Assembly (NCBI GenBank): GCA_016840165.1 | Contig: JAEOSU010000038.1 | Span: forward strand, 25,816 to 89,815 | DNA: 64,000 bases | Source of the DNA: Promethearchaeota archaeon | Lineage (GTDB): Archaea > Asgardarchaeota > Lokiarchaeia > Sigyniarchaeales > SOKP01 | Direction: 5' to 3' | Part shown: piece after piece, positions 42,116-51,183 of the stretch | How positions within the stretch are numbered: position 1 is the stretch's first letter | Layout of the letters: every line of letters begins with the position of its first letter | Position numbers and translations under genes: made by a program | The notes under the pieces: model-generated | Told to the model about the DNA's origin: nothing | What the model saw: the letters and a program-made list of their open reading frames with translations, nothing else | The model's database searches: none

Positions 42116-44929
42116 ATGACATCCATTTCAAATAAGTTATATGATATAGGAAAGGTAATATTTGAATCTCTTGATGATCTTATCTATATACTTAGTGAAG
42201 ATTATATTTGTGAATTTTTAAACAAACCTATCCATGAAAAACGATTAGGTTATGATTCCCTCGGTGAGAAATTCCAAGACTTTGTCCATTTCCAAGATAT
42301 TAAAAAGTTAAATAAGTTTTTCTTTAAACTTAAAGAGACTGGGATGGCAAATGAGCAATTACGAATCAAAGATAAAAAAGGCTATAGTTATTATGATATT
42401 AGGGGTAATAAATTCTTTGATGAATCATCAAATCCAAAATTCTTTTTACAACTTAAAGATATTACTGAGTTTAAAGCTATCGAGACGAAGCTATTTAATC
42501 GTTTAGAAAAATTAAAAGATTTAGCTGAAACTCTTCCAGAAATTAGATTTTGGAATCTTATGCAAGCGACGACTACGAAAAAGGCCTTACAACGCACCAG
42601 AGAAATGTTAGGAAAGGTAATCGATAACATTCCCCAATTACTATATTGGAAGGATAAAGAATTAAATTATATAGGATGTAATCTCAATTATGGACTGATT
42701 AATGAGCTTGAATCACCTCAAGAGATAATAGGGAAAAAAGCTGATGATTTACCTTGGATGCGACAATATAGATCTGTAGTTCAAGAAAAAGAAAGAAAGG
42801 TTATGAAAGAAAATAAAGCTCAACACCAAATTGAATCATGGGATTTTCCTAACGGCGAAAGGAAGCATTTTGAAGTCAATAGAATTCCGCTTCATAATTT
42901 AGAAAGAGAAGTTATCGGTATTTTAGTAAGTTATAATGATATTTCGAGTAGAATTAAGGCAGAAGAAAAGTTCAAAAAATCTGAAAGAAAATATAAAGAC
43001 ATTATTGAAAATATCCAAGAAGGCTATTTTGAAGTTGATCTCAAGGGTAACTTTACATTTTTCAATGAAACCTTTAGGGCGATATCAGGTTATTCAAAAG
43101 AAGAGTTATTAGGTAAAAATTTTCGTGAATTGACAGATAATGAAAATGCGGAACAAATACTAAAATGCTATAATGAGGTTTATAAAACAGAGCAAAAAAA
43201 GAAAAATCTCATGTTCAAATATTTTAATAAACAGAAACAAACAGCTATAATGGAGCATTCAGTCGATTTAATTTATGATTCTGATGGAAATAAAATTGGA
43301 TTTTTTGGACTAGGAAGAGATATTACCGAGAAGTATAATTTAGAGCAAGAATTAAAGCAATCAGAAGCAATGTACCGCCTCATTACAGAGAACGCCTATG
43401 ATTTGATTTCAATTATAAATCAAAAACTCAGGTTTGAATACGTAAATGAAGGACCTTTTTTATCAATTTTGGGTTACTCTAAGGAGGAAATGGTTGGTAA
43501 ATCTGTTTTAAATCTAATATTTCCCCAAGACAGGAAGGAAAGCCTTAAAGTTTTGACAGAAGGCTTAAAAAGAGGGGAAGGAATATTAGAAACAAGGATA
43601 AGACATAAAAATGGGAATTTATTATGGGTTGAGGTGAAGGGAAAAGCATTCCATGATAGAGATGGAAAGCTAAAAGGAATATTAACTGGGAAAGATATTA
43701 CTGAAAGGAAACTGGCTGAAGAAAAATTAAAAATACTCAATCAAGAGCAAGAATTAATTATTCAAGAAAAAACTAAGGAACTTAGGGATTCTGAAGAGAA
43801 ATTCCGACATCTATATGAAAACTCGCCATATGGCATAATTTTACTTAATGCTGAAGGAGATATTATAGAATGCAATAATGCAATTTCGGAAATATTTGGA
43901 TATAAACAGGAAGAACTGGTTGGTAAAAATTATTTGGATTTATTAAGTGTGTATCCTCAAGAAACTAAGCCCTTATTGAGAAAGATGAGTTATTTGCTTT
44001 CAAAAAATCAACATGTTGACCCAATTTTTAAGCCACAGATGATTAGAATTTTTAAAAAAGATAGAAGTGAATGTTGGGTTGATTCTGAAATTTCATTAAT
44101 ACGTTTAGGTGATGAGATTATCTTCCAACTAATAATTCAAGATATAACTGAGAAGAAAAAAGCAGAAGAGATGTTAAAACAATCGGAACAATTATTAAGA
44201 ACACAATATGCAGAATTAAAAGAATTAGACAGATTAAAGACTGATTTTATTAGTATAGCAGCACACGAGTTAAAAACTCCATTGATTTCGGTCGGAGGTT
44301 ATGTTGATTTAATACTATTACGAGAGAAGGAATTAAAAAAAGAAATAAAAGAAGATCTTAATCGGGTTTTAAATAACGTCCATAGATTAGAAGAATACAT
44401 TAATCGCCTATTAGATGTTTTAAAGATTGATGCTAGAAAAATGGAGCTTGTAATGAAGCCAGTAAACATTTTTAGAGTCATTGAAAGTAGTTTACAAGAA
44501 TTAGATTTTCAGATAAATCAAAAAGAGTTGGAAATAATTATTAATGTTGATAAAGGTATAATGATCAACGGTGATTCCTTTAGGATTCAACAAGTATTTT
44601 CCAACTTGCTTTCTAATGCGATTAAATTTACACAAAAACAAGGATTTATTAACATTTCAGCAATTCTTGATAATAATTATTATACAATAAAAATCGAGGA
44701 TAATGGTAAAGGGTTAACGGAAGATGGGATAAGCCAGTTATTTACCAAATTTGTTACTCTAGAAAAAACCTCTGAAAACTTTTCTACACTCGAAAAAGGA
44801 AGTGGATTGGGGCTCTATATAGCAAAAGGAATTATCGAGGCTCATATGGGTAAAATCTGGGTAACAAGTGAAGGATTAAATAAAGGATCCAAGTTTTTTT
44901 TTACATTACCAGCTATAAATGGGAATTAA
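42116..44929 (+). CDS. Multi-PAS sensor histidine kinase, cytosolic
   Basis: A 937-aa protein with no membrane helix. Five PAS-like domains lie at about residues 12-120, 165-285, 290-415, 420-540 and 565-690 (for example GYFEVDLKGNFTFFNETFRAISGY). The HisKA domain follows, with the phospho-acceptor His in SIAAHELKTPL (about 717). The HATPase domain has the N box NLLSNAIKFT, G1 DNGKGL and G2 GSGLGLYIAKGIIEAH. It should autophosphorylate in response to intracellular signals. No receiver domain or response regulator gene is nearby, so the partner is elsewhere. Confidence 0.92.
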   Translation: MTSISNKLYDIGKVIFESLDDLIYILSEDYICEFLNKPIHEKRLGYDSLGEKFQDFVHFQDIKKLNKFFFKLKETGMANEQLRIKDKKGYSYYDIRGNKFFDESSNPKFFLQLKDITEFKAIETKLFNRLEKLKDLAETLPEIRFWNLMQATTTKKALQRTREMLGKVIDNIPQLLYWKDKELNYIGCNLNYGLINELESPQEIIGKKADDLPWMRQYRSVVQEKERKVMKENKAQHQIESWDFPNGERKHFEVNRIPLHNLEREVIGILVSYNDISSRIKAEEKFKKSERKYKDIIENIQEGYFEVDLKGNFTFFNETFRAISGYSKEELLGKNFRELTDNENAEQILKCYNEVYKTEQKKKNLMFKYFNKQKQTAIMEHSVDLIYDSDGNKIGFFGLGRDITEKYNLEQELKQSEAMYRLITENAYDLISIINQKLRFEYVNEGPFLSILGYSKEEMVGKSVLNLIFPQDRKESLKVLTEGLKRGEGILETRIRHKNGNLLWVEVKGKAFHDRDGKLKGILTGKDITERKLAEEKLKILNQEQELIIQEKTKELRDSEEKFRHLYENSPYGIILLNAEGDIIECNNAISEIFGYKQEELVGKNYLDLLSVYPQETKPLLRKMSYLLSKNQHVDPIFKPQMIRIFKKDRSECWVDSEISLIRLGDEIIFQLIIQDITEKKKAEEMLKQSEQLLRTQYAELKELDRLKTDFISIAAHELKTPLISVGGYVDLILLREKELKKEIKEDLNRVLNNVHRLEEYINRLLDVLKIDARKMELVMKPVNIFRVIESSLQELDFQINQKELEIIINVDKGIMINGDSFRIQQVFSNLLSNAIKFTQKQGFINISAILDNNYYTIKIEDNGKGLTEDGISQLFTKFVTLEKTSENFSTLEKGSGLGLYIAKGIIEAHMGKIWVTSEGLNKGSKFFFTLPAINGN

Positions 44930-45031
44930 GTATTAGTGGCTCATTAACAATCGCTAAAATATTTAATTTTCTTTTATAATTGTTAAGAAATTAATGGAAC
45001 TGTTTTCGTTTAAAGTATCAAAAATCATTTA

Positions 45032-45040
45032 TTTATAAAT
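45032..45040 (+). promoter_or_regulatory. TATA box for the topoisomerase gene
   Basis: TTTATAAAT lies about 32 bp before the ATG at 45068, implying a very short or absent leader. Confidence 0.45.
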
Positions 45041-45067
45041 AGAAAAAAGCAAAATAGATTTTATTAT

Positions 45068-47239
45068 ATGTCTACATTAATTATTTCTGAGAAAAATAAA
45101 GCTGCTCAAGCAATCGCAGAAGCATTAGGAACTGTTAAAGTTATCAAGGAAAATAAAATAAATGTATATTCAATTCCATCAAAAAACATATTTGTAATCC
45201 CCTTAAGAGGACATTTACTTGAATATCGGAATACAGATCAATATAAGGATTGGAAAAATCCTCCACCCCGTGAAATAATCGTCGATCAGCACGCAATAAA
45301 GAAAGTGCCTATTAATTATGCGGGAACTTATATAAAAGTGTTAAAAGATTATGCTAAAATTGCTCAAAAGTGCATTATTGGTACTGATGCAGATATAGAA
45401 GGTGTAAATATCGGTTTATTTGATGCCTTGCCATATATAAAAAGAGTAAAACCTGACATTAAAGTCTCCCAGTTATGGCTTAGTTCTCTACAGAAAGAGG
45501 AAGTAGTTAGAAAATATCAAAATCTCATCTCTCCTAAATTCAATTGGGGGGCTTCAGGTGAAGCTAGAGCTGTAATTGATGCGATTATTGGATTCTCTGC
45601 TACACGTGAGCTTACTAATACGTTGAAGCCATTATTAACCGCTTATAAAGTAGGTTTCACTTCAATTGGGCGTGTTCAGACTAGTTTATTATATCTTATC
45701 TATAAGCGAGAAAAGGAAATAAAAGACTTTGAGCCAGAACCCTATTTTATTATCGAAGCGATATTAATTCATAAAAAAGGGACCATCACGGCTCAACATG
45801 ATTTAAATCCGTTTTCTAAAGAGAATGGGTTAAAAGCAAAATTAATTTATGAAAAGATTAAAAATGAAACTATAGCCTATATTATCGATAATTCTAAAAA
45901 AGTTAACAAAAGACCTCCACCATCTCCATTAAATACTTCAAAAGCATTAGTACTCTTAACGCGGAATTTGAAAATTTCTGCCGATATAGCATTGAAGGCT
46001 ATGAACAGTTTATATCTAAATAAAATTATTACTTATCCAAGGACAGAAAGTGATATTTATAAATCTAATTTTGACCATTCAACCTTGCTAAAGAAATTTA
46101 TGAACCATTCACAATGCGGGAGTTATACAAGACAATTAATTGCTAAGAATAGAATTATCCCCATTTCGAAAGGCAAAAAAGATGAGGGTGATCATCCTCC
46201 TATAACACCATTAGAATCATTGGAATTAACTGATAAGAGATTTGAAAATGAACTTCAGCAGAAGGTATATAATATATTAAGCCGGCATTATCTAGCTTTA
46301 TTTGGAGAAGATGCTCTTGAAGCTAAACAGGAATTACGGCTTCAAATTAAAGAGGAAAATTTCAAAGCAAGGGTTGTTTCGCTTATTAAAGAGGGATATC
46401 TTGAAATTGCTCCTTTTTTGAAACCTCATTATAGTGCAGAGATTCAAATTTCAGGAACAAGCTTACCAATTAAGGAAATAAATTTAGAGAAAAAAATGAC
46501 AAAACCTCCTCCCCGTTATCAAGATCCCTCATTATTAAAGCTAATGGAAAAGAATCATTTAGGTACGAAATCAACCCGACCCCAAATAATTAGAATCTTA
46601 CAAAACCGAAAGTTGATTTATCGAAAGAAGTATCAATACATCATTACGGATTTAGGGCAATTCTTAATTGAGAGTTTAATCAAGGTATGGCTTCCATTCT
46701 TGGAACCAAATTTCACGAGGATGGTGGAAGAAAAGCTAAATTTAATTGTCACTGGCGTAAAATCAATGGATGAGGTTATAAAAGAGGTAAAAACACTATT
46801 TTTAAATCTCTTTGATAAATTCCTCGCAAATAAAAAAAATTTAGAAAATGAAGTAAAAGATCGTATTAAAATGAAACCACTAAATGCCTTCTCATCTCAG
46901 AGAAAACCCGCTTCAACAAGTTCGCCTTGTCCTTTTTGTCAAAAGAGCCCTATGGAATTCATAAATCTCAAGACTAAGAGGTTTTTAGTTTGCGTTGATC
47001 AGAACTGTAAAAAATATCTTTCGCTACCTAAAAAAGGAAGATTAATATTACTAAAATCTCAATGCAGAATTTGTGGCTTTAATATTTTCAAGGTTTCATT
47101 ACGGAAAAATAACAAATCATTTATTTATTATCTTTGCCCAAAGTGTTGGAATGAGGGATTAAATGAAAAAAATGGAAAAGGTTTTTGTTCAGCTTGTGAG
47201 AATTTTAAAATAATGAATGATAAATGCGTGGAAAAATAA
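45068..47239 (+). CDS. topA: DNA topoisomerase I (type IA) with C-terminal zinc modules
   Basis: A 723-aa enzyme that relaxes negatively supercoiled DNA by single-strand passage. The TOPRIM domain (about 1-140) has STLIISEKNKAAQAIAEALG and the acidic GTDADIEG. The family motif TSIGRVQTSLLY follows, then the catalytic-Tyr motif ITYPRTES (Tyr about 322). Cysteine pairs CPFC ... CVDQNC, CRIC ... CPKC and CSAC near the end form zinc modules. The length and layout match archaeal type IA enzymes; whether it is TopA- or Top3-like cannot be settled by eye. Confidence 0.94.
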   Translation: MSTLIISEKNKAAQAIAEALGTVKVIKENKINVYSIPSKNIFVIPLRGHLLEYRNTDQYKDWKNPPPREIIVDQHAIKKVPINYAGTYIKVLKDYAKIAQKCIIGTDADIEGVNIGLFDALPYIKRVKPDIKVSQLWLSSLQKEEVVRKYQNLISPKFNWGASGEARAVIDAIIGFSATRELTNTLKPLLTAYKVGFTSIGRVQTSLLYLIYKREKEIKDFEPEPYFIIEAILIHKKGTITAQHDLNPFSKENGLKAKLIYEKIKNETIAYIIDNSKKVNKRPPPSPLNTSKALVLLTRNLKISADIALKAMNSLYLNKIITYPRTESDIYKSNFDHSTLLKKFMNHSQCGSYTRQLIAKNRIIPISKGKKDEGDHPPITPLESLELTDKRFENELQQKVYNILSRHYLALFGEDALEAKQELRLQIKEENFKARVVSLIKEGYLEIAPFLKPHYSAEIQISGTSLPIKEINLEKKMTKPPPRYQDPSLLKLMEKNHLGTKSTRPQIIRILQNRKLIYRKKYQYIITDLGQFLIESLIKVWLPFLEPNFTRMVEEKLNLIVTGVKSMDEVIKEVKTLFLNLFDKFLANKKNLENEVKDRIKMKPLNAFSSQRKPASTSSPCPFCQKSPMEFINLKTKRFLVCVDQNCKKYLSLPKKGRLILLKSQCRICGFNIFKVSLRKNNKSFIYYLCPKCWNEGLNEKNGKGFCSACENFKIMNDKCVEK

Positions 47240-47289
47240 GATAGATATAATTTATTTAATATTTTAAAAGAGAGGTAGTAAAAAAAGAA

Positions 47290-47658
47290 TTAATCCGTAT
47301 TATCAAATCGATATTTATTATAGGCTGCTCTTGTTAGCCCAACATAATTATCAGAAATTTTATAATATAATTTTCCATCCATCACTTTTTTCTCTACATA
47401 ATCATTCTTTAATGCATGATTGAGGGAATTTACCATAGTTCCAAGGGTTACCGCGCCCATATACTTCTGCTGTTTTTTTGCCATGCGAATTAATTCTAAC
47501 TCTGAGTGCCAATTTCCATCTAATAGTTCCATTAAAATTCCATTCTTTACTGGCGTCTTTATATCTTTAATTTTATTAAAAAGATAAGAATAGTCAGGTC
47601 TATAATACTTTTTAAGTAGCTTAGCTTGAACAAAATCATTATTATCGGGATTTTCCAT
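47290..47658 (-). CDS. Winged-helix-like protein downstream of actin
   Basis: A 122-aa soluble protein with a predicted winged-helix core: GILMELLDGNWHSELELIRMAKKQ, a recognition-helix-like VTLGTMVNSLNHALKNDYV, then a beta-wing (EKKVMDGKLYYKI). It lies 133 bp downstream of the actin-family gene on the same strand. It may be a DNA-binding regulator; no target can be named. Confidence 0.6.
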   Translation of the reverse strand: MENPDNNDFVQAKLLKKYYRPDYSYLFNKIKDIKTPVKNGILMELLDGNWHSELELIRMAKKQQKYMGAVTLGTMVNSLNHALKNDYVEKKVMDGKLYYKISDNYVGLTRAAYNKYRFDNTD

Positions 47659-47790
47659 ATATGATCACACTCACTAAATTTAATTTAGTTCTATGATATA
47701 ATATCGGAATAATATTTTTAATGAGTTGTAATATGCTTGTAATACAAAAGTGTTCAGATTTTTAATTAATTGGAACAGTATTAATAAGCA

Positions 47791-48906
47791 TTACAATAAA
47801 CCTTCAGGTACTCCGTCCTTGAAATATTGTGCTCTAGTTATCCAGTTTTTGGAAAATTCGGGGATCATTGCTAATATGGAACCACCAACCCATACTGAGA
47901 AAACTCTTTCCCGAGGAGCGATTATTTTAATCGTTTGACTCTTTTTTTTTCTTTTTGCTAATCCCACTTCCAATTCCTGATAGATTCGGGATTTGATGTT
48001 TTGAAACATAGAAGATCCTCCTGATAGAAATATATTATTTAATAGATCGGGTCTAATATCAAGATCACACATTTCAATTACGTCTAATATTGCTTCTGGC
48101 AGCGAAATCTCTTCTAATTCTGGAGTTGGATTAAACAATAATTCAGGTACTTGAAACCTTTCCTTGCCAAGCGTGATAGTGGAGCCATCGGGAAGTGAAT
48201 ATGGTTTTTCATATTGTTCAACCCTTTTTAGATCCTCTTTATAATCGAGAGAAACAAAACATGCTTTTTCTTTTAATGCCCTTACTAATTCTCGACGTAT
48301 CGAGGAATCGGCTGAGTAACCGGTTTCCCCTAAGATCTTTTCCATATAACGAGTAAGGGTTCTGCCCCCGGTTTCTAAATATTTAATTGCATGATCCAAT
48401 TTATACCCTTCATAAATAGGAACAATTCTGGTAATACTATCTCCAATTTCAATAACTAAACCTGTTTGAAATCCTCCAGAATAAAGAGTTAACATTGAAT
48501 CTAATACAGGATAAAACGCCATACACTGATAATGTTCTAAAAATAATTCAAATAATTTCTCTAAATCCTTTCTAGGAAAAAATGGATGCGTGGCAAATAA
48601 AACGTTCACTAGGCTTGGATCAACTCGTAAATTATAAAAGATATAATCAATAATTTTTTCAAAATATCCCCAATCTTGGATAATCCCTTTTTCAATAGGA
48701 TAGAATATTTTATACAATCCTAGTGATTGGATCTCATCTCCAATAAAATATTCGTCCTTTTTAATTCCACCGTAATCAAAATCAATTTGTTGATATTTTG
48801 ATTGACCCACTATTGTAAAAAAGACTAAACTTGGATTGTCTTCCCCTGCAAACCCACATTTGGTTGCAAACTGCCCAATATCTAAGATTACAGTTAGATT
48901 AGCCAT
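47791..48906 (-). CDS. Divergent actin-family protein
   Basis: A 371-aa protein aligning over its full length to eukaryotic actin. Conserved blocks are TKCGFAGEDNPSLVF, YPIEKGIIQDWGYFEKI, VPIYEGYKLDHAI, LSGGSSMF and SVWVGGSILAMIPEF. Several nucleotide-site residues differ from actin: the DNGSG loop is DIGQF, Gln137 corresponds to Asp (VLDSMLTLY), and His161 to Arg (GDSITRIVP). So ATP hydrolysis may be slow or absent, as in some actin-related proteins. It sits next to a PIG-L gene and a proline-rich protein gene. Filament formation is inferred from family membership. Confidence 0.95.
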   Translation of the reverse strand: MANLTVILDIGQFATKCGFAGEDNPSLVFFTIVGQSKYQQIDFDYGGIKKDEYFIGDEIQSLGLYKIFYPIEKGIIQDWGYFEKIIDYIFYNLRVDPSLVNVLFATHPFFPRKDLEKLFELFLEHYQCMAFYPVLDSMLTLYSGGFQTGLVIEIGDSITRIVPIYEGYKLDHAIKYLETGGRTLTRYMEKILGETGYSADSSIRRELVRALKEKACFVSLDYKEDLKRVEQYEKPYSLPDGSTITLGKERFQVPELLFNPTPELEEISLPEAILDVIEMCDLDIRPDLLNNIFLSGGSSMFQNIKSRIYQELEVGLAKRKKKSQTIKIIAPRERVFSVWVGGSILAMIPEFSKNWITRAQYFKDGVPEGLL

Positions 48907-48954
48907 GAAAGTTGAATGAATTTAATGTTACTATATTCTATGATAAGATATTCT

Positions 48955-49701
48955 TTATACTAATAAAATCTTTAGGGGAGTATAGGTTGTTTCTGGGATA
49001 AATGATTCCCCATATGAAGAATCAATTTCGTTACCGCGTAAGATTGCAGTATCTTCTGCCCAATCTAAGACTCTCTCTAATACTTCTTTTTGAGAAGTAT
49101 ACACTTGTGAAAAGATTTCTTTCTTTTTCATCCAATAATGTTCAATATCAACAATTATGAATACTGAGCCTTCAATATATTGAAACTTACATGAAGGTGA
49201 TTCATAATAGTAAACACCATGAGGTTTCCAACTTCGCTCATGGCCTCCATATGCTTTGCCACTGGAACAATGATAGATTGCTTCCCTTGTTATTAAGGAT
49301 AAATTACGATGTACGCGGTGAAAATCAGAAAAATGGGGTATAAGAATGATATTTGGACGCAAATCACGGATCAAATTAGTTATTTGCGAGACCTTATTAC
49401 GTGTTATCTGCAAATCGGTGTAACTCAAACCCACTATCTTACAATTCAAGATTTTTTGGATAGCATCTAATTCAATTTTTCTTTGAGCAAGTATCCGGTC
49501 TTTCTGTTCATTTTTAGCATATCCTCCTAAACCCGATGTTGCTACTACAATGATGATTTCTGAGCCCAACTCTTGGTACTTAAGTAAAGTTCCTCCACAT
49601 GAAATAATCTCATCATCAGGATGCCCTGCAAACACCATAATTCGTTTTGGTACTACAATGGGGATATTTGTATCACAAATGAGATATTGATTTTGCTCCA
49701 T
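48955..49701 (-). CDS. PIG-L/LmbE-family deacetylase
   Basis: A 248-aa zinc-dependent deacetylase-type protein. The metal motif is FAGHPDDEIISCGG, and a second histidine motif is FSDFHRVHRNL. Family members remove acetyl groups from GlcNAc-containing substrates (GlcNAc-PI, mycothiol precursors or small glycans). It lies 48 bp upstream of the actin gene on the same strand, so co-transcription is likely; a role in surface glycan or glycolipid processing is possible. The substrate is unknown. Confidence 0.9.
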   Translation of the reverse strand: MEQNQYLICDTNIPIVVPKRIMVFAGHPDDEIISCGGTLLKYQELGSEIIIVVATSGLGGYAKNEQKDRILAQRKIELDAIQKILNCKIVGLSYTDLQITRNKVSQITNLIRDLRPNIILIPHFSDFHRVHRNLSLITREAIYHCSSGKAYGGHERSWKPHGVYYYESPSCKFQYIEGSVFIIVDIEHYWMKKKEIFSQVYTSQKEVLERVLDWAEDTAILRGNEIDSSYGESFIPETTYTPLKILLV

Positions 49702-49787
49702 AAATAAATGAATGAATTTAATAGGTTAAAAAAGTTATGACAACAAATCAGGAAAAAGTAAACGTGAGAAAGAAAGCTGTTTTGTTT

Positions 49788-50477
49788 TTATTCTCCTCTC
49801 ATAATTTTCTTTAAACGATTAAGTTCTTCTAACATTTCGTCTCGTAAAGAGCTTAATCCTCCTCCAGGTTTAGGTGCTGCCATTGGAGCAGTTGCAGTTG
49901 CAACAGGGGCACCAGGTGGTCTTGGAGTAGCTCCTGCGGGGGGAGCTGCCGGAGGTCCGGGACGTTTAGCAAATGTAGGTGCTTTTACAATACCAGAACT
50001 CGGTGCTTGAGGAGGGGCCGAACCTGGTGCGGGAGGAAGTTTTGGAGCAGGAGGAAGGCCTCCTCTTTTGGGAGGACCGCTACTGGGTGCTTTGGGAGGA
50101 CCACTACTAGCAGGAACCTTAGGAGGTCCAGCAGTAGGTGGTTTAGGTAAGCTAGATGCGGAGGAAGCTGCAGGGGTAGCTGCCGCTGGAGTACCTGTGG
50201 CTGGACTACCACTCAATAAGTTAAAGAGAGTACTTGCCGCAGCAGTTTTTGCGGTACTAGGTGCTGTTGGTCTCGCTATTTGCTTTGAAGAGGTGCTGAC
50301 CGTGGTGACTTCAGGTTCTACAGCGACTTCTTTCAAATCTTTCATTGCTTTATTCAAAGATTTAATAAAATCATTTATTCCCTTAACTGTATCTTCAAGA
50401 TCATCGGATAATGAAGTTAATCCTTTTTTCATAAAATTAATGACGCGTTCTAGTTTTTTTTGTTCTTTAGAAACCAA
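49788..50477 (-). CDS. Proline-rich, coiled-coil-capped protein adjacent to the actin cluster
   Basis: A 229-aa protein starting at TTG. Residues 1-52 form a charged amphipathic helix (LERVINFMKKGLTSLSDDLEDT). Residues about 65-205 are a low-complexity linker rich in Pro, Ala and Gly, with GPPKAPSSGPP and LPPAPKLPPAPG, resembling profilin/SH3-type polyproline ligands. The last 20 residues (SLRDEMLEELNRLKKIM) form another amphipathic helix. The DNA is locally GC-rich. The pattern recalls polyproline actin-assembly factors of the WASP/VASP kind, but no EVH1, GBD or clear WH2 domain is seen. The link to actin is inferred. Confidence 0.7.
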   Translation of the reverse strand: MVSKEQKKLERVINFMKKGLTSLSDDLEDTVKGINDFIKSLNKAMKDLKEVAVEPEVTTVSTSSKQIARPTAPSTAKTAAASTLFNLLSGSPATGTPAAATPAASSASSLPKPPTAGPPKVPASSGPPKAPSSGPPKRGGLPPAPKLPPAPGSAPPQAPSSGIVKAPTFAKRPGPPAAPPAGATPRPPGAPVATATAPMAAPKPGGGLSSLRDEMLEELNRLKKIMRGE

Positions 50478-50749
50478 TATTTACTCAAATCCTCTCGTTT
50501 TTTCAATAGTAGAATAATTAATATATATTTATAGTGATAATTCTATTATATTAATTTTTATTTTTATTTTTATATTTTTATTAAATTTTTCTATAGACCG
50601 TCCCTAAAAAATTAATTTTCAAATTTCAGCGAAATCTGAAAAAAATAAGTATTAAAAATGCGAAATCTAATAATATTATAAATAGTTATATACTATATTT
50701 CATTTGATAATTTTAATAATAATCCTTTAATATTAATAGGTGGTTTGTT

Positions 50750-51016
50750 ATTCCTAAGCGTGAACTCTTCATTAAAAGAGTCTATGAAATAGTAAATGAG
50801 CTTAAAATACCCTTAATCGATGAGCGAGTGTATGATAAGGTTGGTTTTAGTACTGGCGCTGCTATCGCTAAGGTTACTTTTAAATTCGAAGAAGATGAAA
50901 GTGTAATTCGAGGATTTCTTGGCCTTGCGGAATATTTCCATACAGTTGTTATTAAAAAAGGCGACCAGTTCTTTATTCCTCATGCATCTATTCTCTTTCA
51001 GCTGGTAAGTTCATAA
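50750..51016 (+). CDS. 88-aa protein with apparent ATT start, upstream of the Rag-like GTPase
   Basis: The track gives only the last 62 residues from a GTG at 50828. The frame is coding-like upstream to ATT 50750 (IPKRELFIKRVYEIVNELK), preceded by AGGTGG at 50738-50743, six bases away. The predicted fold is helix, then strands (AIAKVTFKFEEDESVIRGFL), then FHTVVIKKGDQFFIPHASI. I do not recognise a family. It lies 168 bp before the GTPase gene and is divergent from the proline-rich gene. Confidence 0.6.
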   Translation: MPKRELFIKRVYEIVNELKIPLIDERVYDKVGFSTGAAIAKVTFKFEEDESVIRGFLGLAEYFHTVVIKKGDQFFIPHASILFQLVSS

Positions 51017-51020
51017 ATTA

Positions 51021-51042
51021 TTATTTTTTTTACTTTTCTTTT
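51021..51042 (+). terminator. T-rich terminator after the 88-aa gene
   Basis: TTATTTTTTTTACTTTTCTT follows the stop of the 88-aa gene by a few bases. It suggests separate transcription from the Rag-like GTPase gene. Confidence 0.4.
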
Positions 51043-51145
51043 AAATTTTGAGGCTTATTCCTTATATAACCTAATTAAAACAATAATTCTTATATAATTT
51101 GAATTTTAATTTAAATTTAAAAGAAGGAAAACAAAATAAGGATTA

Positions 51146-51157
51146 ATATTTATATAG
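51146..51157 (+). promoter_or_regulatory. TATA box for the Rag-like GTPase gene
   Basis: ATATTTATATAG is centred about 32 bp before the ATG at 51184, fitting a leaderless or nearly leaderless transcript. Confidence 0.5.
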
Positions 51158-51183
51158 ATCACATAGATTGACACTAAAGGACA

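Noticed and set aside
47791-48906. Bacterial MreB/ParM-type filament protein
   Set aside because: The length, the SVWVGGSILA end and the IPIYEGY-like block (VPIYEGYKLDHAI) match eukaryotic actin and Arps, not MreB or ParM.
50068-50517. 149-aa plus-strand ORF opposite the proline-rich gene
   Set aside because: It is the antisense shadow of the GC-rich Pro/Ala/Gly codons; its Gly/Ala/Leu-rich product has no independent support, and the minus strand has the charged helices expected of a real protein.
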